A DNA stretch of 10,986 nucleotides from Paenibacillus sp. (GTDB taxonomy: Bacteria > Bacillota > Bacilli > Paenibacillales > Paenibacillaceae): contig JAQSXN010000069.1 of the NCBI GenBank assembly GCA_029256665.1, positions 1 through 10,986 on the forward strand, read 5' to 3'. A model generated the notes under the pieces. That model saw nothing but the letters and a program-made list of their open reading frames with translations. It had not been told where the DNA came from and ran no database searches. A program made the translations under genes and the position numbers. Positions 1-6,309 of this stretch are shown here, in pieces. How positions within the stretch are numbered: the first letter of the stretch is position 1; each line of letters opens with the position of its first letter.

Positions 1-149
1 AGGCCACGAAGCATATTCGACATCGAATATTGAATTCAGGCGAAACTTCCGTTGCTCACGTAGCTTCCACTACGCTCCGCTACTCAATTTCTACCTTCAT
101 TCAATCTTCTCGGTGCTGAAAACCGAAATTTTTGAACACGTACTTTTAG
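1..149. repeat. Highly structured intergenic segment, possible dispersed Paenibacillaceae repeat
   Basis: This non-coding stretch follows the cysA stop codon. A perfect 8-base inverted repeat with a 2-base loop lies at 13-20/23-30. A long imperfect hairpin spans 29-105, with paired blocks 29-35/99-105, 38-40/94-96, 42-45/88-91 and 52-54/85-87 and an inner CGTAG/CTACG hairpin at 59-63/70-74. A third small hairpin lies at 110-114/122-126. The end towards cysA carries TTTTTGAACACG (129-140). The general pattern resembles intergenic elements that I remember as recurring in Paenibacillus genomes, but this is recollection and was not checked. No coding potential is evident and there is no terminator-like T-tract for cysA. 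The left boundary may lie outside the window. It could equally be a structured RNA or an unusual 3' region. Confidence 0.45.
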
Positions 150-1214
150 CTAAATATGAATCGGCATCGGATCGACCTTAAGCGGGTTCTCCATGATCCA
201 GCTGCTGTCGTCGTTGAACATGTAGGCCCGATGCACGAGCACCTGGACCTGCTCACCCAGTTGGAGCACTTCGCGTTCCAGGGAACGGTACGTGATCAGC
301 TTCGTTTCGCCGATCGCGAGCTCCACCATCCACTCGCTGCCGCGGAAATGCAGATGGCGCACGGTCGCCGCGGTCGCCGCGGACGCGAGCTTGATCTCGC
401 CCGGCTTGCCGTGCTCGATGTATTCCGGCCGGATAAGTGCCTTCGTGCCGGGCAGATCGGATGCCGCGTCGAAGCCTTTAAGAACGGAGATGTCTTCGAC
501 GATCGTGGATTCGCCGATAAAGCTGGCGACGAAAGGCGTCTCCGGATTTTTGTAGATATTCCACGGGCTGCCCTTCTGTTCCAGACGCCCCTTGCTGATG
601 ATCATGATCTCGTCGGCGACTTCGATCGCTTCCTCTTGGTCATGCGTCACGAAGATCGACGTAATGCCGACGCGTTCGATCATTTCCTTGAGCCATGTGC
701 GCAGCTCGGTCCTGATCTTGGCGTCGATCGCCGCGAACGGCTCGTCAAGCAGCAACAGCTGGGGCTCTGGCGCCAGCGCCCTCGCGAACGCGACCCTCTG
801 GCGCTGTCCGCCGGAGAGCTGATGCGGGTAGCGATGTTCGAAGCCCTTGAGGCCGGTAAGCTCGATCAAATACATGACGCGTTCGCGGATCTTTTCTTTG
901 GACAGTTTTTTGACTTTGAGGCCGAAAGCGACGTTGTCGTATACCGTCATATGTTTAAAGAGCGCGTAGTTCTGAAATACGAAGCCGATGCCGCGTTCTT
1001 GCGGCGGCAGATCGTTGACGCGTTTGCCATGGAACACGATGTCGCCGCTGGTCGGCGTTTCGAGTCCCGCCAGCATGCGCAATATGGACGTCTTGCCGCC
1101 GCCGCTCGGTCCGAGCAGGCCGATCAGCTTGCCCTTCTCGATGTCGAAGCTGACGTCTCTCACGGCATGGAAATCGCCAAAGCTTTTATTTAAGCCGCGA
1201 ACCTCAATATGCAT
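150..1214 (-). CDS. cysA: Sulfate/thiosulfate ABC importer, ATP-binding protein CysA
   Basis: This is the cytoplasmic ATPase that powers import of sulfate or thiosulfate through CysT/CysW. The 354-residue product has the normal CysA length. The Walker A motif GPSGGGKT is at 35-42, the Q-loop Gln at 81, the ABC signature LSGGQ at 133-137, Walker B with DEP at 153-159 and the switch His at 191. A C-terminal TOBE-like region of about residues 235-354 is typical of the CysA/PotA/MalK group. The reading frame stays open for 81 codons upstream, but the start at MHIEV is preferred. It has AGGAAG about 11 bases upstream, lies 2 bases after the cysW stop, and ABC ATPases begin this way. The upstream codons read as arginine-rich antisense of cysW. 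Specificity for sulfate comes from the adjacent CysT/CysW pair. Molybdate or another oxyanion is less likely. Confidence 0.93.
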   Translation of the reverse strand: MHIEVRGLNKSFGDFHAVRDVSFDIEKGKLIGLLGPSGGGKTSILRMLAGLETPTSGDIVFHGKRVNDLPPQERGIGFVFQNYALFKHMTVYDNVAFGLKVKKLSKEKIRERVMYLIELTGLKGFEHRYPHQLSGGQRQRVAFARALAPEPQLLLLDEPFAAIDAKIRTELRTWLKEMIERVGITSIFVTHDQEEAIEVADEIMIISKGRLEQKGSPWNIYKNPETPFVASFIGESTIVEDISVLKGFDAASDLPGTKALIRPEYIEHGKPGEIKLASAATAATVRHLHFRGSEWMVELAIGETKLITYRSLEREVLQLGEQVQVLVHRAYMFNDDSSWIMENPLKVDPMPIHI

Positions 1215-1216
1215 GG

Positions 1217-2014
1217 CTAATGCACTTCCTTTCTTTTCTTCGACCATTCCATCAGAAGCAGCAATCCGACGGATATCGCGGCCAGCACCAGCGCGATGCC
1301 GTTGGCGGCAACCACGTTGAAATTCTCTACGTCTTGATAGACGAGCGTCGTAGCCGTCTGCGTTTTGTTCATGATATTGCCGGAAACGACGAGCACCGCG
1401 CCGAATTCGCCCAAGGAGCGCGCCACCGTCAGCACGACGCCGTAGATAACGCCCCAACGGATCGAAGGCCAGGTCACTTTCCAGAAGGTGTACCAGGAGT
1501 ATGCGCCAAGCGTCGACGCCGCTTCCTCCTGCTGCGCGCCGATCTCCTGCAGCACCGGCATAACCTCGCGAACCATGATGGGGAACGTGACGAACAGTGT
1601 CGCCAGGATCATGCCCGGCAGCGCATATACGATGTTGATGCCCATGTCTTCGAACAATGCGCCGATGACGGTGCTTGGTCCCAGAATGAGCACGATCATC
1701 AGACCGCCGATGACCGGCGAAACCGCGAAGGGAAGATCCACGATGCTGTGAAGCAGACGCTTGAGACGCGGACCGATCCCCTCCGCTCTCACTAGATACA
1801 GGGCGAGCATGACGCCGAATAACGTATTAATGGCCGTGACGACGACAACGATGATGCCCGTCATCATCAGGGCGTGAATGGATTGAGGACGGGACAAGGC
1901 GTCCCAGAAGCCCCGCAAGCCTTCTTCCCAGGCTCCAGTGAAAATTTTGATCAAAGGCACGATCAGCAAGAGGGAGAATACGACGTACGTTAACGCGATC
2001 CACAGTCTTCTCAT
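1217..2014 (-). CDS. cysW: Sulfate ABC importer permease CysW
   Basis: This is the second membrane permease of the sulfate/thiosulfate importer and pairs with CysT in the cytoplasmic membrane. The product has 265 residues with about six hydrophobic segments (roughly 6-26, 50-74, 92-112, 128-150, 185-210 and 236-256). The cytoplasmic coupling loop has the EAA motif at 163-170 (EEAASTLG), which docks on the CysA ATPase. The later LGEFGAVLVVSGN segment (201-213) is characteristic of the CysT/CysW/ModB family. The start codon overlaps the cysT stop by 4 bases (ATGA), indicating translational coupling, and cysA follows after 2 bases. It is slightly shorter than typical enterobacterial CysW, mainly at the N-terminus, with no sign of damage. 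CysT and CysW are related to each other. The assignment of W rather than T rests on position and sequence flavour. Confidence 0.9.
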   Translation of the reverse strand: MRRLWIALTYVVFSLLLIVPLIKIFTGAWEEGLRGFWDALSRPQSIHALMMTGIIVVVVTAINTLFGVMLALYLVRAEGIGPRLKRLLHSIVDLPFAVSPVIGGLMIVLILGPSTVIGALFEDMGINIVYALPGMILATLFVTFPIMVREVMPVLQEIGAQQEEAASTLGAYSWYTFWKVTWPSIRWGVIYGVVLTVARSLGEFGAVLVVSGNIMNKTQTATTLVYQDVENFNVVAANGIALVLAAISVGLLLLMEWSKKRKEVH

Positions 2015-2895
2015 GGCTTCGACCTCCTTGCCTGCAGCTGGTTAACGAGCCACAGAATCAGGAAGGACAACGTAAGAAGCATCACCGATACGGCCGCCGC
2101 TCCTTGCGGGTTGTTGCTTTCGATCTCTCCGAAAATAAAAACGGAAGCAACCAGCGTCTTGCCGGGAATGTTGCCCGCGACGAGCACGACGGCTCCGAAT
2201 TCCGCAAGCCCTCTGGAGAAGGCAAGCATCGCCCCGCTCAGAATGCCGGGCAGCATCGTCGGGAAGATGACGCTGAAAAACGTCTTCGCCTTGGATGCTC
2301 CGAGCGTGTACGCCGCTTCCTCTTCGGAGCGGTCCAGCTCCTCCAAGAGCGGTTGAATCGCCCGAATGACGAACGGAAACGTAACGAACAACATGGCAAT
2401 CACGATAGCCGGTTCATGGAATACGATTTCGATGCCGATTCTTTGCGCCAGATCGCCGACCAAGCTGTTCGGTCCGAGCAGCAGCAGGATGAGCAGGCCG
2501 CCTACCGCGGTAGGCAAAGCGAAGGGCAGATCGACGAGGCTGTTCAGCAAGCTTCGCCCCGGGAACCGGTAACGAATGAGCACCCAGCCGATCATCGTTC
2601 CGAGGAACATATTGAGCAGCGTGGCGATCAGCGCAAGCTTAAGGGTGAGCAGCACGGCTTTCCAGGCCAGCGGATCCGAGACGCTTTCCCAGAACGGCGT
2701 CCAGCCGAGCGACAACGATTGCGTGTAAATCCCGATAATCGGCAAAACGATAAGACATACAAAGTAGATCATGATGGCGCTTCTAAATCCGAAGCTCCAG
2801 GCTTTCCCCCGGAATAATGCGTTCACTGTGCCATAACCCTCCAGACCATCGGCTCGTGCCGTAGGTGTCCACACCTCATCGAGCAATAACTTCAT
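2011..2895 (-). CDS. cysT: Sulfate ABC importer permease CysT (CysU)
   Basis: This is the first permease of the sulfate/thiosulfate importer and the promoter-proximal gene of cysT-cysW-cysA. The product has 294 residues from ATG 2895, with hydrophobic segments at about 38-58, 80-105, 118-142, 160-180, 218-240 and 266-286. The EAA loop is at 192-199 (EEAAYTLG), and the GLAEFGAVVLVAGN segment (229-242) is typical of the family. The start is uncertain. The ATG has only AGGA three bases away, and the first 23 residues are not typical of CysT. A GTG at 2826 has GGAGGG ten bases upstream and would give 271 residues. A promoter and an inverted-repeat operator lie directly upstream. No sulfate-binding protein gene (sbp/cysP) precedes it, although one often heads such operons. 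Confidence 0.9.
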   Translation of the reverse strand: MKLLLDEVWTPTARADGLEGYGTVNALFRGKAWSFGFRSAIMIYFVCLIVLPIIGIYTQSLSLGWTPFWESVSDPLAWKAVLLTLKLALIATLLNMFLGTMIGWVLIRYRFPGRSLLNSLVDLPFALPTAVGGLLILLLLGPNSLVGDLAQRIGIEIVFHEPAIVIAMLFVTFPFVIRAIQPLLEELDRSEEEAAYTLGASKAKTFFSVIFPTMLPGILSGAMLAFSRGLAEFGAVVLVAGNIPGKTLVASVFIFGEIESNNPQGAAAVSVMLLTLSFLILWLVNQLQARRSKP

Positions 2896-2920
2896 AATTC
2901 CTATTAACTTACTAGGTATT
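2896..2920. promoter_or_regulatory. 25-base inverted repeat, probable operator of the cysTWA operon (CymR-like)
   Basis: On the plus strand, AATTCCTA (2896-2903) and TAGGTATT (2913-2920) form inverted half-sites with 7 of 8 positions symmetric around a 9-base AT-rich spacer. The element touches the cysT ATG and covers the transcription start predicted from the promoter at 2924-2953, so a bound protein would block initiation. The ATTCC/GGAAT-type, AT-rich symmetry resembles what I recall of operators for CymR, the Rrf2-family cysteine-metabolism repressor of Bacillales. That identity is inference. The symmetry and position are seen directly. The half-site nearest cysT also supplies the AGGA in front of the ATG. 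Confidence 0.55.
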
Positions 2921-2923
2921 CTA

Positions 2924-2953
2924 AATGTAGCATCCTCCCCTAAAGGAAGTCAA
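2924..2953 (-). promoter_or_regulatory. Sigma-A-like promoter of cysTWA
   Basis: On the minus strand, TTGACT (2953-2948, 5 of 6 to TTGACA) is followed after 18 bases by TACATT (2929-2924, 4 of 6 to TATAAT). A TGC immediately upstream of the -10 gives an extended -10 element. Initiation would fall near 2917, inside the inverted repeat at 2896-2920, about 22 bases before the cysT ATG. Confidence 0.55.
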
Positions 2954-3059
2954 TGGTTAATTGCGAAAATCTAATGCTTCCTATAGCTTATGCTTATAAT
3001 GCGGTAAATGCCCAGCCGATCAAGCTCCTGCCTATACATTCGTTATGCGCCATGACGCA

Positions 3060-3084
3060 AAGAAGCCGGCGCGATGCGCCGGCT
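3060..3084 (-). terminator. Rho-independent terminator after the yvyE gene
   Basis: A perfect 9-base-pair GC-rich stem (AGCCGGCGC at 3064-3072, partner at 3076-3084) has a 3-base loop and starts 12 bases beyond the stop codon of the YvyE gene. On the minus strand it is followed by TCTTTG, a short and imperfect T-tract. There is no T-tract on the plus strand. It would end the pgi-yvyE transcript and insulate the cys operon, whose promoter lies about 110 bases further on. The bases between terminator and promoter hold nothing that I recognise. Confidence 0.7.
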
Positions 3085-3096
3085 CCTGCAATCCTC

Positions 3097-3732
3097 TTAT
3101 TCGCCTTCAATATAATAGCGGCTTTCGCCTATCCTGATGCTTGCCTGCCCCTGCGTCAGATCCGTCATCCACGCGATAAACGCGTCCTTATCGGGCTCCT
3201 CCGGGAGGCAGCATACCGTCACGCGGTCGGTAAACTCCGTGCCGCCCACCCTCGTGCCTCGTCCGTGCAGCTCGTTCTCGATCTTGCCGTACCACGTATA
3301 GTCCGCGTCGACGAATATTTCGCGGTGCAACGCCAGCTCGATCTCGCCCGCGGCCTCGATGCCGGCGACGGCGCCATCCGTATAGGCGCGCACTAGCCCT
3401 CCCGCGCCTAACATGACGCCTCCGAAATAACGGGTCACGACGACGGCCACGTTCTTCAGTCCTTTGTTTTTGATGACCTCGAGAATGGGCTTGCCCGCCG
3501 TGCCGCTCGGTTCTCCGTCATCCGCCGCCTTCTGGTGCTGATCGCGCTCGCCGACCACGTAAGCGGAGCAGTTATGCGTCGCCTGGCGGTGCAGCCGCTT
3601 GATCTCTTCGATATAAGCGACGGCTTCCTCTTCGGATTGAACCGGCTTCGCATAGCCGATAAACCGCGACTTTTTGATGACGATTTCGTTATGCGCTTCC
3701 TGTCTGACCGTTCTGTACCTGATGAGGTTCAT
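3097..3732 (-). CDS. yvyE: YvyE/YigZ (IMPACT) family protein, UPF0029
   Basis: This is a conserved cytoplasmic protein of the YigZ/YvyE/IMPACT family. Eukaryotic IMPACT regulates translational stress signalling. The bacterial role is not settled, although a nucleic-acid-binding or regulatory function is often proposed. The 211-residue length is normal. The N-terminal UPF0029 domain (about 15-123) contains KKSRFIG (20-26), DDGEPSGTAGKP (71-82) and the hallmark RYFGGVMLGAGGLVRAY (101-117). The C-terminal half (about 138-196) fits the DUF1949 ferredoxin-like domain. The start at 3732 has GGGGGA about 7 bases upstream. It lies 24 bases after the pgi stop without an intervening terminator, so the two genes are probably co-transcribed. 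The link to pgi has no obvious functional meaning. Confidence 0.9.
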   Translation of the reverse strand: MNLIRYRTVRQEAHNEIVIKKSRFIGYAKPVQSEEEAVAYIEEIKRLHRQATHNCSAYVVGERDQHQKAADDGEPSGTAGKPILEVIKNKGLKNVAVVVTRYFGGVMLGAGGLVRAYTDGAVAGIEAAGEIELALHREIFVDADYTWYGKIENELHGRGTRVGGTEFTDRVTVCCLPEEPDKDAFIAWMTDLTQGQASIRIGESRYYIEGE

Positions 3733-3756
3733 GGGTTCGTCCCCCGCATAAGGGAA

Positions 3757-5106
3757 CTACAGCCGCGCTTCCAGCTCGGCTTTTTCCTTCTCGAAGCCCG
3801 GTTTGCCCAGCAAGGCGAACATGTTGCGTTTGTAAGCCTCGACGCCCGGCTGGTCGAACGGGTTGACGCCGAGCAAGTAGCCGCTGATGCCGCAGGCTTT
3901 CTCGAAGAAGTATACTAGGTAACCGAACGTGTACGGCGTCATGTCCGCGATATTGACGATCAGGTTCGGCACTTGGCCGTCCGTATGCGCCAGCAGCGTG
4001 CCCTCGAACGCCTTTTTGTTCACGAAGTCCATCGTTTTGCCCGTCAGGAAGTTCAGCCCGTCCAGGTTGTCGTCGTCATGGCCGATCGTAATATGCTCCG
4101 CCACTTCCTTGACTTGAATGACCGTTTCGAAAATGTTCCGGTTGCCTTCCTGAATAAATTGGCCCATGGAATGCAGATCGGTCGAGAAGTCGACGGAGGC
4201 CGGGTAGATGCCCTTATAATCCTTGCCTTCGCTCTCGCCGAACAGCTGCTTCCACCACTCCGACACAAAGTGCAGGTTCGGCTCGTAGTTCACGAGGATT
4301 TCCGTTGCTTTGCCTTTGCGGTACAAGGCGTTGCGAGCCGCCGCGTATTGGTACGCCTCGTTCTCCGCCAGGTTCGGATTGCCGTATTCCTTAGACGCGT
4401 CGGCCGCGCCTTGCATCATGGCGTCGACGTCGATGCCGGCTACCGCGATCGGAAGCAAGCCCACGGCCGTCAGCACGGAATAGCGGCCGCCCACGTCGTC
4501 CGGAATAACGAATGACTCATACCCTTCTTCGTTCGACAGCTGCTTAAGCGCGCCTTTTGCTTGGTCCGTCGTAGCGTAAATGCGTTTGCGGGCCTCTTCC
4601 TTGCCGTACTTTTTCTCCAGCTCGGCGCGGAAGAAGCGGAACGCGATAGCCGGCTCCGTCGTCGTGCCGGACTTGGAGATCACGTTGATCGACCAGTCTC
4701 TGCCGTCAAGCAGCTGGAGCAAATGCGTCACGTAAGTCGAGCTGATGTTGTTGCCCGCGAACAACACTTGAGGCGTCTTGCGCTGCTCCTTCGTCTGGAT
4801 ATTGTAGAACGAATTGGACAGCATCTCGATCGCGGCTCGCGCGCCGAGATAAGATCCGCCGATGCCGATCACGATCAGCACCTCGGAGTCGGATTGGATT
4901 TTGGAAGCGGCTTGCTTGATTCGGGCGAATTCTTCTTTGTCGTAGTTCGTCGGCAGATCGATCCAGCCCAGATAATCCGAGCCGGCCCCCGTGCCGTTAT
5001 GTAATTGGCTGTGCGCCGCTTTGACTTGTTCCGTCAAGTTGTCGATCTCGTGCTGCCCCAGGAAGCCCAGCGCTTTGCTATAATCGAATTGGACCGTTTT
5101 GCTCAT
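3757..5106 (-). CDS. pgi: Glucose-6-phosphate isomerase
   Basis: This enzyme interconverts glucose 6-phosphate and fructose 6-phosphate in glycolysis and gluconeogenesis in the cytoplasm. The product has 449 residues and matches the short Bacillus-type Pgi (about 450) rather than the 550-residue proteobacterial form. The phosphate-binding SIS motif SKSGTTTE is at 144-151, the family signature [14 protein letters not shown] at 203-216 and the second signature [13 protein letters not shown] at 414-426. Probable catalytic residues are Glu291 (FGESEG), His312 and Lys426, one position off the Geobacillus enzyme numbering as I remember it. The frame is open for 61 codons upstream, but the start at MSKTVQ is chosen because AGGAGG stands about 11 bases before it and family homology begins there. 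A candidate promoter lies at 5140-5168. The YvyE gene follows closely. Confidence 0.96.
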   Translation of the reverse strand: MSKTVQFDYSKALGFLGQHEIDNLTEQVKAAHSQLHNGTGAGSDYLGWIDLPTNYDKEEFARIKQAASKIQSDSEVLIVIGIGGSYLGARAAIEMLSNSFYNIQTKEQRKTPQVLFAGNNISSTYVTHLLQLLDGRDWSINVISKSGTTTEPAIAFRFFRAELEKKYGKEEARKRIYATTDQAKGALKQLSNEEGYESFVIPDDVGGRYSVLTAVGLLPIAVAGIDVDAMMQGAADASKEYGNPNLAENEAYQYAAARNALYRKGKATEILVNYEPNLHFVSEWWKQLFGESEGKDYKGIYPASVDFSTDLHSMGQFIQEGNRNIFETVIQVKEVAEHITIGHDDDNLDGLNFLTGKTMDFVNKKAFEGTLLAHTDGQVPNLIVNIADMTPYTFGYLVYFFEKACGISGYLLGVNPFDQPGVEAYKRNMFALLGKPGFEKEKAELEARL

Positions 5107-5139
5107 CTTTGCTTTCTCCTCCTCATTCTCTATTCCCTT

Positions 5140-5168
5140 AGAATATCGGATTTGCGGGGCGAACACAA
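5140..5168 (-). promoter_or_regulatory. Candidate sigma-A promoter of pgi
   Basis: On the minus strand, TTGTGT (5168-5163) and TATTCT (5145-5140) are separated by 17 bases, and initiation would fall about 27 bases before the pgi start codon. The -35 matches only the TTG half of the consensus. The upstream segment 5163-5201 is very GC-rich and contains two 6-base-pair hairpins (5161-5178 region and 5185-5201) without T-tracts. These do not qualify as a terminator for the DUF420 gene, so read-through into pgi is also possible. Confidence 0.4.
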
Positions 5169-5213
5169 GCGTTCGCGCGCGTTTCGGCGCCGTCCGCGCC
5201 GCCCTTTCGCCTC

Positions 5214-5735
5214 TTAATAATACGGGGAAATCATCAGGTATACGACGACGCCCGTAAAGCTGACGTACAGCCAGATCGGCATCGTCCATTTCGCGATTTT
5301 GCGGTGTTTCTCCACCTGGTTCGTCATGCCGCGGACGGCCGACAGGAGAGCCAGCGGAACGACGACGACGGCTAGCACGATGTGTGTCAGCAGGACAAAG
5401 AAGTAGACGCCTCGCAGCATGCCCTCTCCGCCGTATTTGGTCGACTCGGTCAGATAGTGGTAGGTCACGTAAGAGACGAGGAACAAAGTCGTCGACAGAA
5501 ACGCAAGGCCGATAAACGCGCGATGCATCTTGATGTTTTTCCTTTTGATCGCCGTCAAAGCCACGATCAGCGCAAGGAACGTAAAGCTGTTGAATACCGC
5601 GTTGAGCAGCGGCAGAAGCTTGACGTCGAAGCCGATCTCTCCCTCGTAGGCCGGCAGGAAGAACAGAATGGCGACCAACGCCACGATGACGACCGTCAGA
5701 ATCGCCACCAGCGGCGTGTAGTTTCTTTGTTTCAT
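5214..5735 (-). CDS. DUF420 family integral membrane protein (YozB/CtaM-like)
   Basis: This 173-residue membrane protein belongs to the DUF420 family, which includes Bacillus YozB. Family members are often encoded near cytochrome c oxidase assembly genes. I recall the related staphylococcal CtaM as being needed for aa3 oxidase activity, but equating the two here is inference. Five hydrophobic segments are visible at about 8-28, 41-63, 73-95, 109-132 and 150-169. His71, His93, His118 and His144 lie at or near helix ends, a pattern suggesting metal or heme contact. No cleavable signal peptide is evident, and the first helix probably serves as anchor. The start at 5735 has AGGGGGA about 9 bases upstream. 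The gene stands apart from any cta gene here and is 107 bases from pgi. Confidence 0.85.
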   Translation of the reverse strand: MKQRNYTPLVAILTVVIVALVAILFFLPAYEGEIGFDVKLLPLLNAVFNSFTFLALIVALTAIKRKNIKMHRAFIGLAFLSTTLFLVSYVTYHYLTESTKYGGEGMLRGVYFFVLLTHIVLAVVVVPLALLSAVRGMTNQVEKHRKIAKWTMPIWLYVSFTGVVVYLMISPYY

Positions 5736-5776
5736 GAATGGAATCCCCCTAATCGAGCTTGGAATTGATTGTCTCT

Positions 5777-5806
5777 ACTTTAGCCGATTTGGAGCATGCA
5801 ATACAA
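5777..5806 (-). promoter_or_regulatory. Weak candidate promoter of the DUF420 gene
   Basis: On the minus strand, TTGTAT (5806-5801) and TAAAGT (5782-5777) are 18 bases apart, with initiation near 5770, about 35 bases before the start codon. The match to consensus is modest (3 of 6 and 4 of 6). It is listed because a strong terminator at 5905-5934 ends the upstream transcript, so the gene needs a promoter within 5736-5904. Confidence 0.27.
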
Positions 5807-5846
5807 TGACGGACTGTTGACGTATTTGTTACAATACTCCGCAGTT

Positions 5847-5891
5847 GCTCGAATGCCGCGCAAATGCTAGCCTGCCGCGCATCATTCGAGC
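5847..5891. repeat. Compound inverted/direct repeat upstream of the DUF420 gene
   Basis: The arms GCTCGAATG (5847-5855) and CATTCGAGC (5883-5891) form a perfect 9-base inverted repeat. Just inside are two identical direct copies of TGCCGCGCA (5854-5862 and 5873-5881). The palindrome GCTAGC (5866-5871) sits at the centre, within half a base of the axis of symmetry. The structure lies between the ppnP terminator and the DUF420 gene, 112 bases from the latter's start. It lacks a T-tract, so it is not a simple terminator. An operator for a dimeric regulator, a structured RNA or a remnant of a mobile repeat are all possible. No regulator can be named from the sequence. Confidence 0.5.
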
Positions 5892-5904
5892 TCGCCCAAC
5901 AACG

Positions 5905-5934
5905 AAAAAAGCCGCATCGCGATAGCGATGCGGC
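5905..5934 (-). terminator. Strong Rho-independent terminator after ppnP
   Basis: A perfect 10-base-pair stem (GCCGCATCGC at 5911-5920, partner at 5925-5934) with a 4-base loop is followed on the minus strand by six T residues (5910-5905). It lies 20 bases beyond the ppnP stop codon and closes the transcript that includes tkt and ppnP. On the plus strand the T-run is missing, so it acts in one direction. Confidence 0.9.
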
Positions 5935-5954
5935 CTTCTCCTGTTGTCGGTCGA

Positions 5955-6272
5955 TTACTCGTAAATGTACGAGCAGCAGTAGTCCGTAACTTCCGCCACT
6001 TGCAGCTTGAACTTCGTATTAGCCGGCACTTTGAATTCGCCTTCGCCTTGGATATGGATCCATTCCGTCTCGCCCGGCAGAAGCACTTTCAGGTCTCCGC
6101 CCAGAATCTCCATGATTTCGAGGCAATCCGTTCCGAATTCATAGTCGCCCGGCAGCATAATGCCAAGCGTCTTCTTAGTGCCGTCCGCGAACAATACCGC
6201 GCGGCTTGTTACTTTTCCGTCGAAGTAGACGTTCGCTTTTTTGATGACTGTTACGTTCTCGAATTGGGACAT
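5955..6272 (-). CDS. ppnP: Pyrimidine/purine nucleoside phosphorylase PpnP (DUF1255)
   Basis: This small cupin-fold enzyme is related to E. coli PpnP (formerly YaiE), which splits purine and pyrimidine nucleosides with phosphate to give a free base and ribose 1-phosphate. The 105-residue product is slightly longer than the 94-residue E. coli protein as I recall it, the excess being about ten residues at the N-terminus. Recognisable family segments are [12 protein letters not shown] (13-24), [12 protein letters not shown] (35-46), LKVLLPG (61-67), the [13 protein letters not shown] region (82-94) and YCCSYI (98-103). The start has AGGAG about 12 bases upstream. It lies 37 bases after tkt with no terminator between them, so they are probably one transcript. 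Ribose from nucleosides enters the pentose phosphate pathway, where transketolase acts, so the pairing makes metabolic sense. Confidence 0.9.
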   Translation of the reverse strand: MSQFENVTVIKKANVYFDGKVTSRAVLFADGTKKTLGIMLPGDYEFGTDCLEIMEILGGDLKVLLPGETEWIHIQGEGEFKVPANTKFKLQVAEVTDYCCSYIYE

Positions 6273-6309
6273 GGATAATCGAATCTCCTTTTGCTGGTTA
6301 TTGATCGGT

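Noticed and set aside
362..380. Tandem 9-base duplication (CGGTCGCCG twice) within cysA
   Set aside because: It is in frame, encodes an Ala/Thr repeat in the poorly conserved C-terminal region, and is explained by replication slippage in GC-rich sequence.
156..1193. Long plus-strand open frame opposite cysA (345 codons)
   Set aside because: It is antisense to a clear ABC ATPase with complete motifs, and its product is rich in Arg, Asp and His as expected from reverse reading of GC-rich codons.
1215..1457. Upstream extension of CysA by 81 codons
   Set aside because: The extension reads antisense-like arginine-rich sequence inside cysW. The internal ATG at 1214 has a ribosome site and family-typical N-terminus.
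2954..3059. Possible riboswitch or T-box upstream of cysT
   Set aside because: The region lies upstream of the predicted promoter, so it would not be in the transcript. No terminator/antiterminator pair or T-box-like motif is seen.
5161..5201. GC-rich hairpins between the DUF420 gene and pgi as a terminator
   Set aside because: The stems are only 6 base pairs and no T-tract follows on either strand.
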